Assembly (NCBI RefSeq): GCF_007830155.1
Contig: NZ_VLKY01000013.1
Span: 60,187 to 124,186, forward strand
DNA length: 64,000 nucleotides
Direction: 5' to 3'
Source: Pseudomonas duriflava
Lineage (GTDB): Bacteria > Pseudomonadota > Gammaproteobacteria > Pseudomonadales > Pseudomonadaceae
The notes under the pieces are model-generated. The model searched no databases. It saw nothing but the letters and a program-made list of their open reading frames with translations, and was not told the DNA's origin. The stretch's first letter is position 1, and each line of letters starts with the position of its first letter. Both the position numbers and the translations under genes were made by a program. Shown piece after piece: positions 45,226-53,700 of the stretch.

Positions 45226-45903
45226 ATGAGCCAATTACTACTGATCGACGACGACCGTGAACTTTGCGACCTTCTAAGCACCTGGCTGCGCCAGGAAGGT
45301 TTCGAGGTGCGTGCCAGCCATGATGGCCTTAGCGCCCGCGAGGAATTGGCCCTGCATACACCTGATGCCGTTGTATTGGACGTGATGTTGCCCGACGGGA
45401 GCGGTCTGGAGCTTTTAAAAAAACTGCGCACCGACCATCCAGAGCTGCCGGTCGTCATGCTGTCCGGCCGAGGCGAACCACTAGATCGCATTCTCGGCCT
45501 TGAATTGGGAGCAGACGATTACCTGGCCAAACCGTGCGATCCCCGCGAGCTGACTGCACGCCTACGGGCCGTTCTGCGCCGCAGCCATCCGGCGCAACCG
45601 TCGGTACGCCTGCAGTTAGGCGACCTTTCACTCAGCCTGGCACGAGGTGTCGCGAGCATTGGTGAGCACGAGATCAACCTGACGCTGACCGAAAGCCGGA
45701 TTCTAGAGGCCTTGTTGCGCCAACCCAGCGATCCGCTCGACAAGCAAGCCTTAGCCCAGGCAGCTTTGGGCCGCAAGTTGACATTGTACGATCGCAGCCT
45801 GGACATGCATGTCAGCAATCTGCGCAAGAAACTTGGCCCTCACTCAGACGGCAGACCGCGCATTATGGCTATTCGCGGTCGAGGCTATTACTACAGCGAG
45901 TAA
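45226..45903 (+). CDS. cpxR: OmpR-family response regulator (CpxR type)
   Basis: A 225-residue protein with a receiver domain: acidic cluster Asp8-Asp10 (IDDDREL), phosphoacceptor Asp52 in VVLDVMLPDG, MLSGRG and the conserved Lys in DDYLAKPCDP. The C-terminal winged-helix domain (~135-225) includes LTLTESRILEALL, DMHVSNLRKKLG and IMAIRGRGYYY. Gene order with a Spy/CpxP protein and a HAMP kinase identifies a Cpx-like envelope-stress system. Confidence 0.9.
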   Translation: MSQLLLIDDDRELCDLLSTWLRQEGFEVRASHDGLSAREELALHTPDAVVLDVMLPDGSGLELLKKLRTDHPELPVVMLSGRGEPLDRILGLELGADDYLAKPCDPRELTARLRAVLRRSHPAQPSVRLQLGDLSLSLARGVASIGEHEINLTLTESRILEALLRQPSDPLDKQALAQAALGRKLTLYDRSLDMHVSNLRKKLGPHSDGRPRIMAIRGRGYYYSE

Positions 45904-45937
45904 CGCAACGTAATGCCCATACCGGCCTGACAGCGGA

Positions 45938-45990
45938 TTTACCCAAGCTTTACCTTGGCTGACGGCATCTGACCTTGCCTTCCCTAGAAT
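45938..45990 (+). promoter_or_regulatory. CpxR-like box and promoter of the cpxP-like gene
   Basis: Two TTTAC sequences (45938-45942 and 45949-45953; GTAAA-N6-GTAAA on the minus strand) resemble the CpxR box GTAAA-N5-GTAAA. A -10-like TAGAAT lies at 45985-45990 with no good -35, as in activator-dependent promoters. It is 46 nt upstream of the cpxP-like ATG. Confidence 0.55.
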
Positions 45991-46035
45991 GAAGCTCATC
46001 CGGTTACTACCGGCCTTTCATCAAGGAGAACTCTC

Positions 46036-46512
46036 ATGCGTAAGATGTTTCCAGCCCTGCTCGTCGCTTCTCTGCTCCCAGCCTTAGCGATAGCCGCGCC
46101 GGCAGCTGATGACATGCCGCCTCCACCACCCGGCATGCATATGGATGGCCACGACATGGATCGTCCTGATATGGGTCGCCCCGGCAAGCACCACGGCATG
46201 AAGGCTGATGGCCCATTCCGGAATCTGAACCTTACAGCCGAGCAGCGCCGCTCAATCGGTAAGCTGATGGGTGAGGAGATGCGGCAGCATCGCGACATCA
46301 CCAAGCGTTACCTGGACAAGCTGCCAGCCAATGAGCAGCAAGCCATGAAGGATGAACTCAAGGCTAACCGCGAAAAAACCCAGAAAGCCATTCGCGATCA
46401 GTTGACGCCTGAGCAGCGTAAGGAATTTGATGAGGCAGCCAAGAAGCAGGAACAAAGGCATGCCGAATGGGCTGAATTCCAACAGTGGAAGAAAGACCAC
46501 AAATCCAATTGA
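46036..46512 (+). CDS. Spy/CpxP-family periplasmic chaperone
   Basis: A 158-residue protein with a signal peptide (KMFPALLVASLLPALAIAAPA). A Met/His/Pro/Asp-rich segment follows (PPPPPGMHMDGHDMDRPDM), which may bind metal. The helical body carries LTAEQR and LTPEQRKEF, the LTxxQ repeats of Spy and CpxP. A CpxP-like role, dampening the adjacent sensor and binding misfolded periplasmic proteins, is inferred from position between regulator and kinase. Confidence 0.87.
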   Translation: MRKMFPALLVASLLPALAIAAPAADDMPPPPPGMHMDGHDMDRPDMGRPGKHHGMKADGPFRNLNLTAEQRRSIGKLMGEEMRQHRDITKRYLDKLPANEQQAMKDELKANREKTQKAIRDQLTPEQRKEFDEAAKKQEQRHAEWAEFQQWKKDHKSN

Positions 46513-46518
46513 TTACAA

Positions 46519-46548
46519 CCGGACCAGGTAAACCTGGTCCGGCTTTCC
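46519..46548 (+). terminator. Hairpin between the cpxP-like and kinase genes
   Basis: A perfect 10-bp stem (46519-46528 with 46533-46542) with loop TAAA, followed by CTTTCCC. It probably acts as a partial terminator or attenuator, letting the abundant chaperone transcript exceed the kinase transcript. Confidence 0.55.
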
Positions 46549-46571
46549 CATTGACCGACCCGGCTTTCCCC

Positions 46572-47912
46572 ATGGTTCTTCGATCTTTGTTCTGGCGAAT
46601 CCTCGGCACTTTCTGGCTGGCTGTTCTGTCTGCCGTCGGCCTTACAATGATCCTAAGCCATATTCTCGACCAAGACGCCTGGATACTATCTCGACACCCA
46701 GGACTTAAGAATTTACCCGAACGATGGGTTGAACATTATGAGGAGCGAGGCGCCAATGCCGCCCAGGCAATGCTGGAGCGCCATAAACAACGTTTTAGGA
46801 TCGACGTCCAAGTTCTAAGTGAAAACGGAGCACCTGTAGTCGAGGGCACCTTTCCTCCCCGCGCACGTGAGTTAGAACGACGTGAGCGTGACCGCCCTCT
46901 ACCTTGGAGACGACTGGCTACCGAATATACCAGCGCTGAAACCGGGCGTAGTTATTTGTTCATCTATCACATTCCGTTTCCCGATCTGAACAACTGGCGT
47001 CGCCACTCGCTGCTCTGGCCGGTAAGCGTTCTGGTTATCGCTTGCCTAGTATTAACACTTTTTAGCCTCTTACTGACCCTGTCGATTACTCGCCCACTTA
47101 ATCGTCTACGCAGTGCTGTACATGATCTAGGCCGTACAGCCTATCAACAGGACAGCCTAGCCCGACTATCGCGACGCCAGGACGAGCTCGGCATTCTTGC
47201 CCAGGATTTCAACCGCATGGGCGACCGCCTGCAGAGCCTGATCATCAGCCAGAGACATCTCTTACGCGACGTTTCACATGAATTACGCTCTCCCCTGGCC
47301 CGATTGCGTATTGCTCTGGCCCTGGCAGAACGAGCATCACCTGAAAACCGTGCCACTATGTGGCCGCGCCTGGAGCAGGAATGCGATCGATTGGAAACCT
47401 TGATTGGCGAAATACTGGCCTTGGCTAGACTTGACGGCGATACGGGAGACAAGACTCTGATCGTAGTACTGTCCTTAATGGAACAGTTACGTAGCGATGC
47501 CAGCCTGACAGCACCTGACCAGCATATTGAGCTAAATGTTTCTCCCGATCTTTGCTTATATGGCTGGCCTGACATGCTGGAACGCGCTGTCGATAACCTT
47601 ATCCGCAACGCGCTGCGCTTCAACCCAGCGGACCGCCCTTTGGAAATCAGCGCTTTTCGACATGAAACCCTAGTAACGATCAATGTGCGCGATCATGGCC
47701 CAGGCGTTACTGAAGACGACCTGCCTCGCCTGAGCGAACCGTTTTACCGTGCAGCCAACCAGACCAGTCCGGGATACGGCCTGGGGCTGGCTATTGCACG
47801 CCGCGCCGCTGAGCGCCATGGAGGCACATTGACGCTTAGCAATCATCCTCAAGGTGGATTCGTGGCGACACTGACCCTGCAGGACGCCTCCTTCACGCCG
47901 GCCAGGCTGTAA
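46572..47912 (+). CDS. cpxA: Sensor histidine kinase (CpxA type)
   Basis: The chosen start is ATG 46572; a longer frame starts inside the preceding gene. The 446-residue protein has a first transmembrane helix (~8-30), a periplasmic sensor region (~30-155) and a second helix (~158-180). A HAMP domain (ITRPLNRLRSAVHDLG) and phosphoacceptor His in RDVSHELRSPLARLRIAL follow. The ATPase domain has DNLIRNALRF, DHGPGV and GYGLGLAIARRAAERHGG. It phosphorylates the response regulator upstream. Its 3' end overlaps the convergent nitroreductase gene by 20 nt. Confidence 0.92.
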   Translation: MVLRSLFWRILGTFWLAVLSAVGLTMILSHILDQDAWILSRHPGLKNLPERWVEHYEERGANAAQAMLERHKQRFRIDVQVLSENGAPVVEGTFPPRARELERRERDRPLPWRRLATEYTSAETGRSYLFIYHIPFPDLNNWRRHSLLWPVSVLVIACLVLTLFSLLLTLSITRPLNRLRSAVHDLGRTAYQQDSLARLSRRQDELGILAQDFNRMGDRLQSLIISQRHLLRDVSHELRSPLARLRIALALAERASPENRATMWPRLEQECDRLETLIGEILALARLDGDTGDKTLIVVLSLMEQLRSDASLTAPDQHIELNVSPDLCLYGWPDMLERAVDNLIRNALRFNPADRPLEISAFRHETLVTINVRDHGPGVTEDDLPRLSEPFYRAANQTSPGYGLGLAIARRAAERHGGTLTLSNHPQGGFVATLTLQDASFTPARL

Positions 47913-48453
47913 CAAAGCGGGACAGGTCTACAGCGGACGGCTTACGAGGAGCGATCTCTGGCGTACCCAGATAAACAAATCCAATAATCTCCTCATGATC
48001 GGCAATTCCCAAGCCGCTCATTACCACCGGATCATGAACCAGATCACCTGAGCGCCAGATTGCTCCTAGCCCCATGGCATAGGCAGCCAAAAGCATTCCG
48101 TGCACTGCGCATCCTGCTGCCAGGACTTGCTCTTGAACAGGTACCTTAGGGTGTTCTTGAGCACAGGCAATCGCAACAACCAGCAAAGGGGCGCGCAGCG
48201 GCATTGCACGCGCTTTTGTCACAGCCTCGGGAGCTGCCTGAGGATTGCGCGCCAATAAGGCCGAGACGAATAATTCCCCCAATTGCTGACGCGCCTCACC
48301 CTGTATGGTCAGGAAGCGCCATGGGCGGAGCTGTTTATGATCAGGCGCTCGCATGGCGGCAGCAAACAGTGTATCCAGTTGCTCTGCCCGAGGCGCAGGC
48401 TCGACCAATCGAGCGATGGAAACACGGTTGAGTAAAACATCTAACGCGTCCAT
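47893..48453 (-). CDS. Nitroreductase family protein (YdjA-like)
   Basis: A 186-residue single-domain flavoprotein. It has the FMN-binding N-terminus RVSIARLVEPAP, AAAMRAPDHKQLRPWRFLTI (~32-50), AAGCAVHGMLLAAYAMGLGAIWRSGD (~110-135) and IIGFVYLGTPE with a short C-terminus. Its length and PDHKxLRPWRF match the small YdjA group, which reduce nitro compounds or quinones with NAD(P)H. The physiological substrate is unknown. Confidence 0.88.
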   Translation of the reverse strand: MDALDVLLNRVSIARLVEPAPRAEQLDTLFAAAMRAPDHKQLRPWRFLTIQGEARQQLGELFVSALLARNPQAAPEAVTKARAMPLRAPLLVVAIACAQEHPKVPVQEQVLAAGCAVHGMLLAAYAMGLGAIWRSGDLVHDPVVMSGLGIADHEEIIGFVYLGTPEIAPRKPSAVDLSRFVTAWPA

Positions 48454-48678
48454 GGTGACCTCATATCATGTAAAGGCTGTATTGTTATACAGACCTTACC
48501 GCCTACGCCATGCTCTGTCAGGTAGGAGCATCTGCTTTTAGCAAACGTTAAAGACTTTGGACGTTGCCATCGACCTCAGATAAGATCCTATCGCCGGTCC
48601 GTTACAATGATCGACGCTCTTTGCAAGACATCCGAGGCTTCCTATGGCACTACCCTTTCATTCAGATGGATCGAACCC

Positions 48679-50064
48679 ATGAAGTTCCTGACCCATCGGC
48701 ATGCCAATAGCCCGTCTGACTATCTTGGCGAATACTACTCTCGAGCACTGGCCTACTTGGCGCTGGCAGCGACCATTGCCGCCGGGGCCTATTCTCATCA
48801 CTTTACCTATAGCATTCTTTGGCTGGTTCCTTACACGCTTGTCTATCCGCATTTGGCTCATCAAGTCAGCATGCGGCTACGCCGCTCGCATCCGCTGGAA
48901 ACCGATCTCGTACTCCTTTTCATCGACTCGATCCATGCGGGAGTCGGCATCTTGCTCCTGGGCTTTACTGTCGTACCCAGCCTGATGGTGCTCCTGCTGT
49001 TAACCTTCACATCACTACTGATGGGAGGAGGACGATACGCTGCAATTGCATTACTGACAGCCTTGAGCGCTATGCTGGCTGCCAGTGCAGTGGTGCTGGA
49101 ACATGTTGAGCCCTATAGCCCGCTATTGGTTTCTTTTGTCAGCATTATCGGCACCGGCTTACACGTATGCATGACGGCTCACTTCATGTACGAACAGCGT
49201 CTGCGTCTGAAACAGGCCCAGGAAGAGCTAAAGCTAGAACATGAAAAGGCGGCCAATTTGGCACATAACCTGTCTAAGTATCTGCCTTCCCAAGTATGGG
49301 AGTCGATCTTTACGGGCAAGAAGAACGTCATGCTGGAAACCCAGCGTAAAAAGCTCACCGTGTTCTTTTCTGACATCAAAGGTTTTACGGAGCTATCTGA
49401 AGAGCTGGAAGCAGAAGCGCTTACCGACATGCTCAACAACTATCTGAACGAAATGTCGAAGATCGCTATTAAATATGGCGGCACTATCGACAAATTCGTG
49501 GGTGACTGCGTCATGGTTTTTTTTGGCGACCCCAATACCCAGGGCGCCAAGAAAGACGCAGTTGCCGCTGTTTCCATGGCTATCGCCATGCGTAAGCACA
49601 TGAAGGTGCTGCGTCAACAATGGCGTAGCCAAGGCATCACTAAACCGCTCGAGATCCGCATGGGCTTGAATACCGGCTACTGTACCGTAGGTAATTTTGG
49701 CGCCAGCATGCGCATGGATTACACCATCATCGGCCGCGAGGTGAATCTCGCTAGCCGTCTTGAAAGTGCAGCAGATGCTGGAGAAATCCTGATCAGCCAT
49801 GAAACTTACTCACTGATCAAGGACGTGATCATGTGCCGTGACAAAAGCCAGATCAGCGTCAAGGGGTTCAGTCGCCCCGTACAGATCTATCAAGTTGTAG
49901 ACTTCCGCCGCGATCTTGGCGCTTCCCCCAGCTATATGGAACATGAAGTACCTGGATTTTCCATGTATCTGGATACCAATAGCATCCAGAACTACGACAA
50001 GGAAAAGGTCATTCAGGCCTTGCATCAAGCAGCTGAAAAGCTGCGTGACAAGGTCATTTTGTAA
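48679..50064 (+). CDS. cyaB: Class III adenylate cyclase with MASE2 membrane domain (CyaB-like)
   Basis: ATG 48679 gives the usual length (461 residues); an ATG at 48607 would add 24 residues without homology. The N-terminal ~30-165 holds six hydrophobic helices of a MASE2 domain. A linker coiled coil follows (KQAQEELKLEHEKAANLAHNLSKYLP). The cyclase homology domain (~235-430) has VFFSDIKGFTELSE (metal Asp), GGTIDKFVGDCVMVFFGDP (second Asp and Lys) and IGREVNLASRLE (Asn, Arg). It makes cAMP, which in pseudomonads feeds Vfr. Confidence 0.9.
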   Translation: MKFLTHRHANSPSDYLGEYYSRALAYLALAATIAAGAYSHHFTYSILWLVPYTLVYPHLAHQVSMRLRRSHPLETDLVLLFIDSIHAGVGILLLGFTVVPSLMVLLLLTFTSLLMGGGRYAAIALLTALSAMLAASAVVLEHVEPYSPLLVSFVSIIGTGLHVCMTAHFMYEQRLRLKQAQEELKLEHEKAANLAHNLSKYLPSQVWESIFTGKKNVMLETQRKKLTVFFSDIKGFTELSEELEAEALTDMLNNYLNEMSKIAIKYGGTIDKFVGDCVMVFFGDPNTQGAKKDAVAAVSMAIAMRKHMKVLRQQWRSQGITKPLEIRMGLNTGYCTVGNFGASMRMDYTIIGREVNLASRLESAADAGEILISHETYSLIKDVIMCRDKSQISVKGFSRPVQIYQVVDFRRDLGASPSYMEHEVPGFSMYLDTNSIQNYDKEKVIQALHQAAEKLRDKVIL

Positions 50065-50066
50065 CC

Positions 50067-50092
50067 GAAAGGGCAGCTCTGGCTGCCCTTTC
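50067..50092. terminator. Bidirectional terminator between cyaB and tpm
   Basis: A perfect 10-bp stem (50067-50076 with 50083-50092) with a 6-nt loop between two convergent genes. GAAA/TTTC ends give partial U-runs on each strand. Confidence 0.75.
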
Positions 50093-50094
50093 CC

Positions 50095-50754
50095 TTATCG
50101 GGCAAGCGACGAGAGCTTATACACCGCTTCACTTAGCTGCATAACGCCCTGTGCTGCAAACTTAGCATTTTCAGCCAGCACATCTTTCCGCTCCAAGGTT
50201 TCCAGCCGCCAGGCAGGCTCATAAAGACGATGCACCTCATCGTCAGAAACGGCGAAAGGCGGACCCGCGCGTTTTGCTTGGTCATACTCCAGCGTTATCA
50301 GCAATCCCTCTCCAGCAGGCATGAGGGTTTCAAGATGACGGACATAGCGATAACGCATAGCCTCAGGCAAAGCTATCAATGCTGCACGATCATAAACGGC
50401 TGAGCAGACCGGCATGTCCGCAGGGGTTAGTGCAAAGAAGTCTCCTTGCAAGATCGTAAACGGGCCCGCTTTATAATGACGCAACGTTCCATGGCTTTTA
50501 CAGACAGGGACTAACCCCTGCTCTTCAAAAAAAGCCTCGACGGCTAGTGATGACAGCTCCACCCCTAGCACCTGAAAACCCTGCTCCGCCAGCCAGACCA
50601 TATCAATCGACTTGCCACACAGCGGCACCAATACGACCGAGCCAGCAGAGACCTCAAGGGATTCCCAGTGGCGCTTCAGATATGAATTGGCGTGCAGCGA
50701 ATGAAAACCAATTTCGTTGCGCTCCCACTTGTTCAACCAGAACGGCGTATCCAT
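50095..50754 (-). CDS. tpm: Thiopurine S-methyltransferase
   Basis: The start is ATG 50754 behind AGGAG; an upstream in-frame ATG adds 12 residues. The 219-residue protein opens with FWLNKWERNEIGFH. It has VVLVPLCGKSIDMVWLAEQGFQVLGVELS (SAM binding, part of ~38-65), GDFFAL and VYDRAALIALP with a GPPFAVSDDEV loop. Bacterial Tpm methylates thiopurines and selenium or tellurium species. It is convergent with cyaB and shares a terminator. Confidence 0.93.
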   Translation of the reverse strand: MDTPFWLNKWERNEIGFHSLHANSYLKRHWESLEVSAGSVVLVPLCGKSIDMVWLAEQGFQVLGVELSSLAVEAFFEEQGLVPVCKSHGTLRHYKAGPFTILQGDFFALTPADMPVCSAVYDRAALIALPEAMRYRYVRHLETLMPAGEGLLITLEYDQAKRAGPPFAVSDDEVHRLYEPAWRLETLERKDVLAENAKFAAQGVMQLSEAVYKLSSLAR

Positions 50755-50823
50755 ATCGCGCTCCTGCATCGATAACTGTTTGCTTTGCAAAAGCCTACTC
50801 TCTTAAGAAGGCTTTTTCTTTGT

Positions 50824-50857
50824 AAAAAAAAGCCCCAGACAGGCTGGGGCTTTTTTT
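50824..50857. terminator. Bidirectional Rho-independent terminator downstream of deaD
   Basis: An A-run, AGCCCCAG (50831-50838), 5-nt loop, CTGGGGCT (50844-50851) and a T-run. It lies after the deaD stop on the minus strand and ahead of the tpm promoter region. Confidence 0.88.
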
Positions 50858-50868
50858 ACTCGAAGAGA

Positions 50869-52557
50869 TTAATCTTCGCGATAACGTCGCAGGCGCAGGG
50901 GCTTACCGCCGACTCGCGTATCCTTCAGACGATTCAGCAACCCTTCGAGGCCCTCTTCCGGCAGCTCGATCAAGCTGAAGGATTCACGAATCTGAATACG
51001 GCCAATGGCCTCTCGATCAACACCACCCTCATTCAAGATCGCACCGAGAAGGTTCTTGGCAGCGATGCCATCACGTGCGCCCAGCGCGGTACGGCAACGA
51101 ACACGGCCTTCAGGCAGTGGCGCCATGGGACGACGATCACGCGGCTCGCCACGTTCACTACGACCACCCCCCTGACGTTCGCGATCGGAAGAACGCTCAG
51201 ACCGCTCACGAGAAACCGGTGTCAGCGGCTGCTCACGACGCACCGTCTCGATATCCAGAGCACGACCTGCAGTTAGCTTGGCCAGCAAGGCGGCAGCTAG
51301 CGTAGGAGCGTCACACTGCAAGCGTTCGCACAACTCATCACGCAGCGCACCACGAGTGTTTTCCGAATCAGCCAGCAATGCGCCCAAGCTATCAGCCAGA
51401 CGGGAAATACGTGCTTCCAGCACAGCTTCGGCATCAGGTAGACGAATTTCACCAACCTTCTGTCCAGTTACCCGCTCGATCACCTGCAACATACGGCGCT
51501 CACGAGGAGTAACCAGCAACAACGCACGACCTTCACGGCCTGCACGGCCGGTACGACCAATACGGTGCACATATGACTCTGGGTCGTAAGGCATATCGAT
51601 ATTGAGCACGTGCGTGATACGCGCCACATCCAGCCCCCGCGCAGCTACGTCAGTCGCTACTACGATATCCAGAGAGCCATCCTTAAGAGACTCGATCACT
51701 TTTTCGCGTTGAGCCTGAGGCATGTCGCCATTCAGCGCACTGACGCGGTAGCCTTGGCGCTCCAAAAGCTCAGCGATATCCAGCGTAGCCTGTTTGGTAC
51801 GCACGAATGCAATCAGAGCGTCGAAGTTTTCGACTTCCAGCAAACGCAATACAGACGCAGGCTTCTGGTCCGCATGAACCATGAGGTGCGCCTGCTCAAT
51901 ACGTGCCACCGTTTGCGTCTTCGACGCGATACGGATGTGCTTGGGTTCTTTCAGATGACGTTCGGCAATCGCCCGAATCGAAGGAGGCAACGTAGCAGAG
52001 AACAATACAGTCTGGCGCGACGCAGGCATGGCCTCGAAAATGAACTCGAGATCATCCATAAAGCCCAATTTGAGCATTTCGTCCGCTTCGTCCAGCACCA
52101 AGCGTTCTACTGTGGATAGTAGATTTTCATCGCGGCGCAAGTGATCGCACAGACGGCCCGGTGTAGCTACCAGCACCTGAGCACCAAGACGCAACGAGCG
52201 CAACTGCGGACCCATGGGTGCGCCGCCGTACAGGGCTACGACTTTCACACCCGGCATCTCGGTCGAATATGTCTCACAGGCTGTTGCTACTTGAAGCGCC
52301 AGTTCACGTGTAGGCACGAGAATAAGGACTTGTGGCTCGCGGCGAGCAGGATCCAGACGCGACAACAGAGGCAACGCGAATGCCGCCGTCTTGCCTGTAC
52401 CCGTCTGTGCCTGACCAATCATATCGTGTCCAGCCATGATGACCGGAATCGATTGAGCCTGAATAGGAGAAGGTTCCTCGTAGCCAACAGCCTTGATAGC
52501 AGCCAGTACGTGGGGATTAAGTTCAAGTGCGGCGAAACCGCCGATTTCTTGGGTCAT
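50869..52557 (-). CDS. deaD: ATP-dependent RNA helicase DeaD/CsdA
   Basis: The start is ATG 52557 (MTQEIGGFAALEL); the longer open frame runs into the leader. The 562-residue protein has all DEAD motifs: Q motif (EEPSPIQAQSI), AQTGTGKTAAF, PTRELALQ, TPGRLCDHL, VLDEADEMLKLGF, SATLPP, ATDVAARGLD and HRIGRTGRAGR. A linker rich in Arg/Ser/Glu (~435-475) precedes a C-terminal RNA-binding domain of DbpA type (GRVRCRTALGARDGI to LRRYRED). About 275 nt of untranslated sequence precedes it, as is usual for cold-induced deaD. Confidence 0.94.
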   Translation of the reverse strand: MTQEIGGFAALELNPHVLAAIKAVGYEEPSPIQAQSIPVIMAGHDMIGQAQTGTGKTAAFALPLLSRLDPARREPQVLILVPTRELALQVATACETYSTEMPGVKVVALYGGAPMGPQLRSLRLGAQVLVATPGRLCDHLRRDENLLSTVERLVLDEADEMLKLGFMDDLEFIFEAMPASRQTVLFSATLPPSIRAIAERHLKEPKHIRIASKTQTVARIEQAHLMVHADQKPASVLRLLEVENFDALIAFVRTKQATLDIAELLERQGYRVSALNGDMPQAQREKVIESLKDGSLDIVVATDVAARGLDVARITHVLNIDMPYDPESYVHRIGRTGRAGREGRALLLVTPRERRMLQVIERVTGQKVGEIRLPDAEAVLEARISRLADSLGALLADSENTRGALRDELCERLQCDAPTLAAALLAKLTAGRALDIETVRREQPLTPVSRERSERSSDRERQGGGRSERGEPRDRRPMAPLPEGRVRCRTALGARDGIAAKNLLGAILNEGGVDREAIGRIQIRESFSLIELPEEGLEGLLNRLKDTRVGGKPLRLRRYRED

Positions 52558-52832
52558 TGTTTTGCCTCGTGTACATCGCAAAGACCCAAGACCTTGTGCT
52601 ACGCATGTCCGATAGACCGAAGTCACCCAGGCAGACGAGGTGAGGAAATTTGCGAGTGAATGAATACGTGGTGTTACGTCAAGGATAGTTCGCAATGCGA
52701 ACGCACGGCCGGCCTATGCGCCGGGATAATGCAGTTCCTGAACGGAAAGGCCTGAAAAGACCGGCGCGTATCATAGCCGAATACAAGTCAAAAGCCCAGC
52801 AGCCTATTGAATTTCTTTTAAATTACCCTTAC

Positions 52833-53582
52833 TCAGGTAGCTGGCCTAAGCAAATCGATATACGTCTGCAAGGAATACCCTAGGCGCGTCTCTAATACAC
52901 GAGCGCGGTTACGCAACGCCTCCTTATCTAACTCCTCTTCCAGGCTGGACGGTACAAAAATAATCACATTCCCTTCCGGTACTGGGCACTCCCAATAGTG
53001 ATGACGAAACATTCCGCGCAGGAACGCTGCACCGAGCGGCTTATTGTCCGTGCTGGTCCATTGATTGATGATCAACCACCCGCCTGGCTTCAGCTTACGC
53101 TGGCAACTGGTTAGAAACCCCCAAGCCAGATGCGCGGCAGAAGGTCCTACATCGGTATAAAGATCAACAAAGATAACGTCGGCCGGCTCGCACGTTTCCA
53201 GCAGATCGACAGCATCGCCGATACGAATGTGCAACCGGGGGTCATCGCCCAAACCAAAATGATCACGCGCAAGTTGAGGAACGGCTTCGCGCAACTCAAT
53301 TGCTTCGACTGAGGTCAGTGGTAGCCAGTCGAGACATGCCCGAGTCAGAGTTCCGGCTCCCAGACCCAGGAACAAGGCACACTCAGGTGCAGATGGGCAT
53401 AGGGCCCCCAGCAGCATAGCGCGACCATAATCGTATTCCAGCCAACCGGGATCTTTCGTTGAAACGCAGCTTTGCTCAACCTCGTCACCAAACTCAAGGA
53501 AACGGTACTCACCGACTTCTACAACCCGTATACGGCCATGCTCGTCATGTATCTCGGCCAGCAAACGCTCTGCGGTATCCAT
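52833..53582 (-). CDS. Spermidine-synthase-like methyltransferase-fold protein
   Basis: A 249-residue protein with a Rossmann core: ALFLGLGAGTLTRACLDWLP (~68-87), VEAIELREAVPQLARDHFGL (~92-111), IRIGDAVDLLE and DVIFVDLYTD (~135-145). The last matches the acidic active-site loop of polyamine aminopropyltransferases. The first 45 residues are short compared with true SpeE, so spermidine formation is uncertain. It is transcribed alone, divergent from the DAHP synthase gene. Confidence 0.8.
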   Translation of the reverse strand: MDTAERLLAEIHDEHGRIRVVEVGEYRFLEFGDEVEQSCVSTKDPGWLEYDYGRAMLLGALCPSAPECALFLGLGAGTLTRACLDWLPLTSVEAIELREAVPQLARDHFGLGDDPRLHIRIGDAVDLLETCEPADVIFVDLYTDVGPSAAHLAWGFLTSCQRKLKPGGWLIINQWTSTDNKPLGAAFLRGMFRHHYWECPVPEGNVIIFVPSSLEEELDKEALRNRARVLETRLGYSLQTYIDLLRPAT

Positions 53583-53700
53583 ATTCCCTCCTGTTATGAG
53601 CGCCAGATCTTAAGCAGACCGATACAAGACGTCCATCACGGAGAAAGACTACAAACGGTTATCATGCCAGTCCTATTTGCCCACTATGCAAGAGCCTGCC

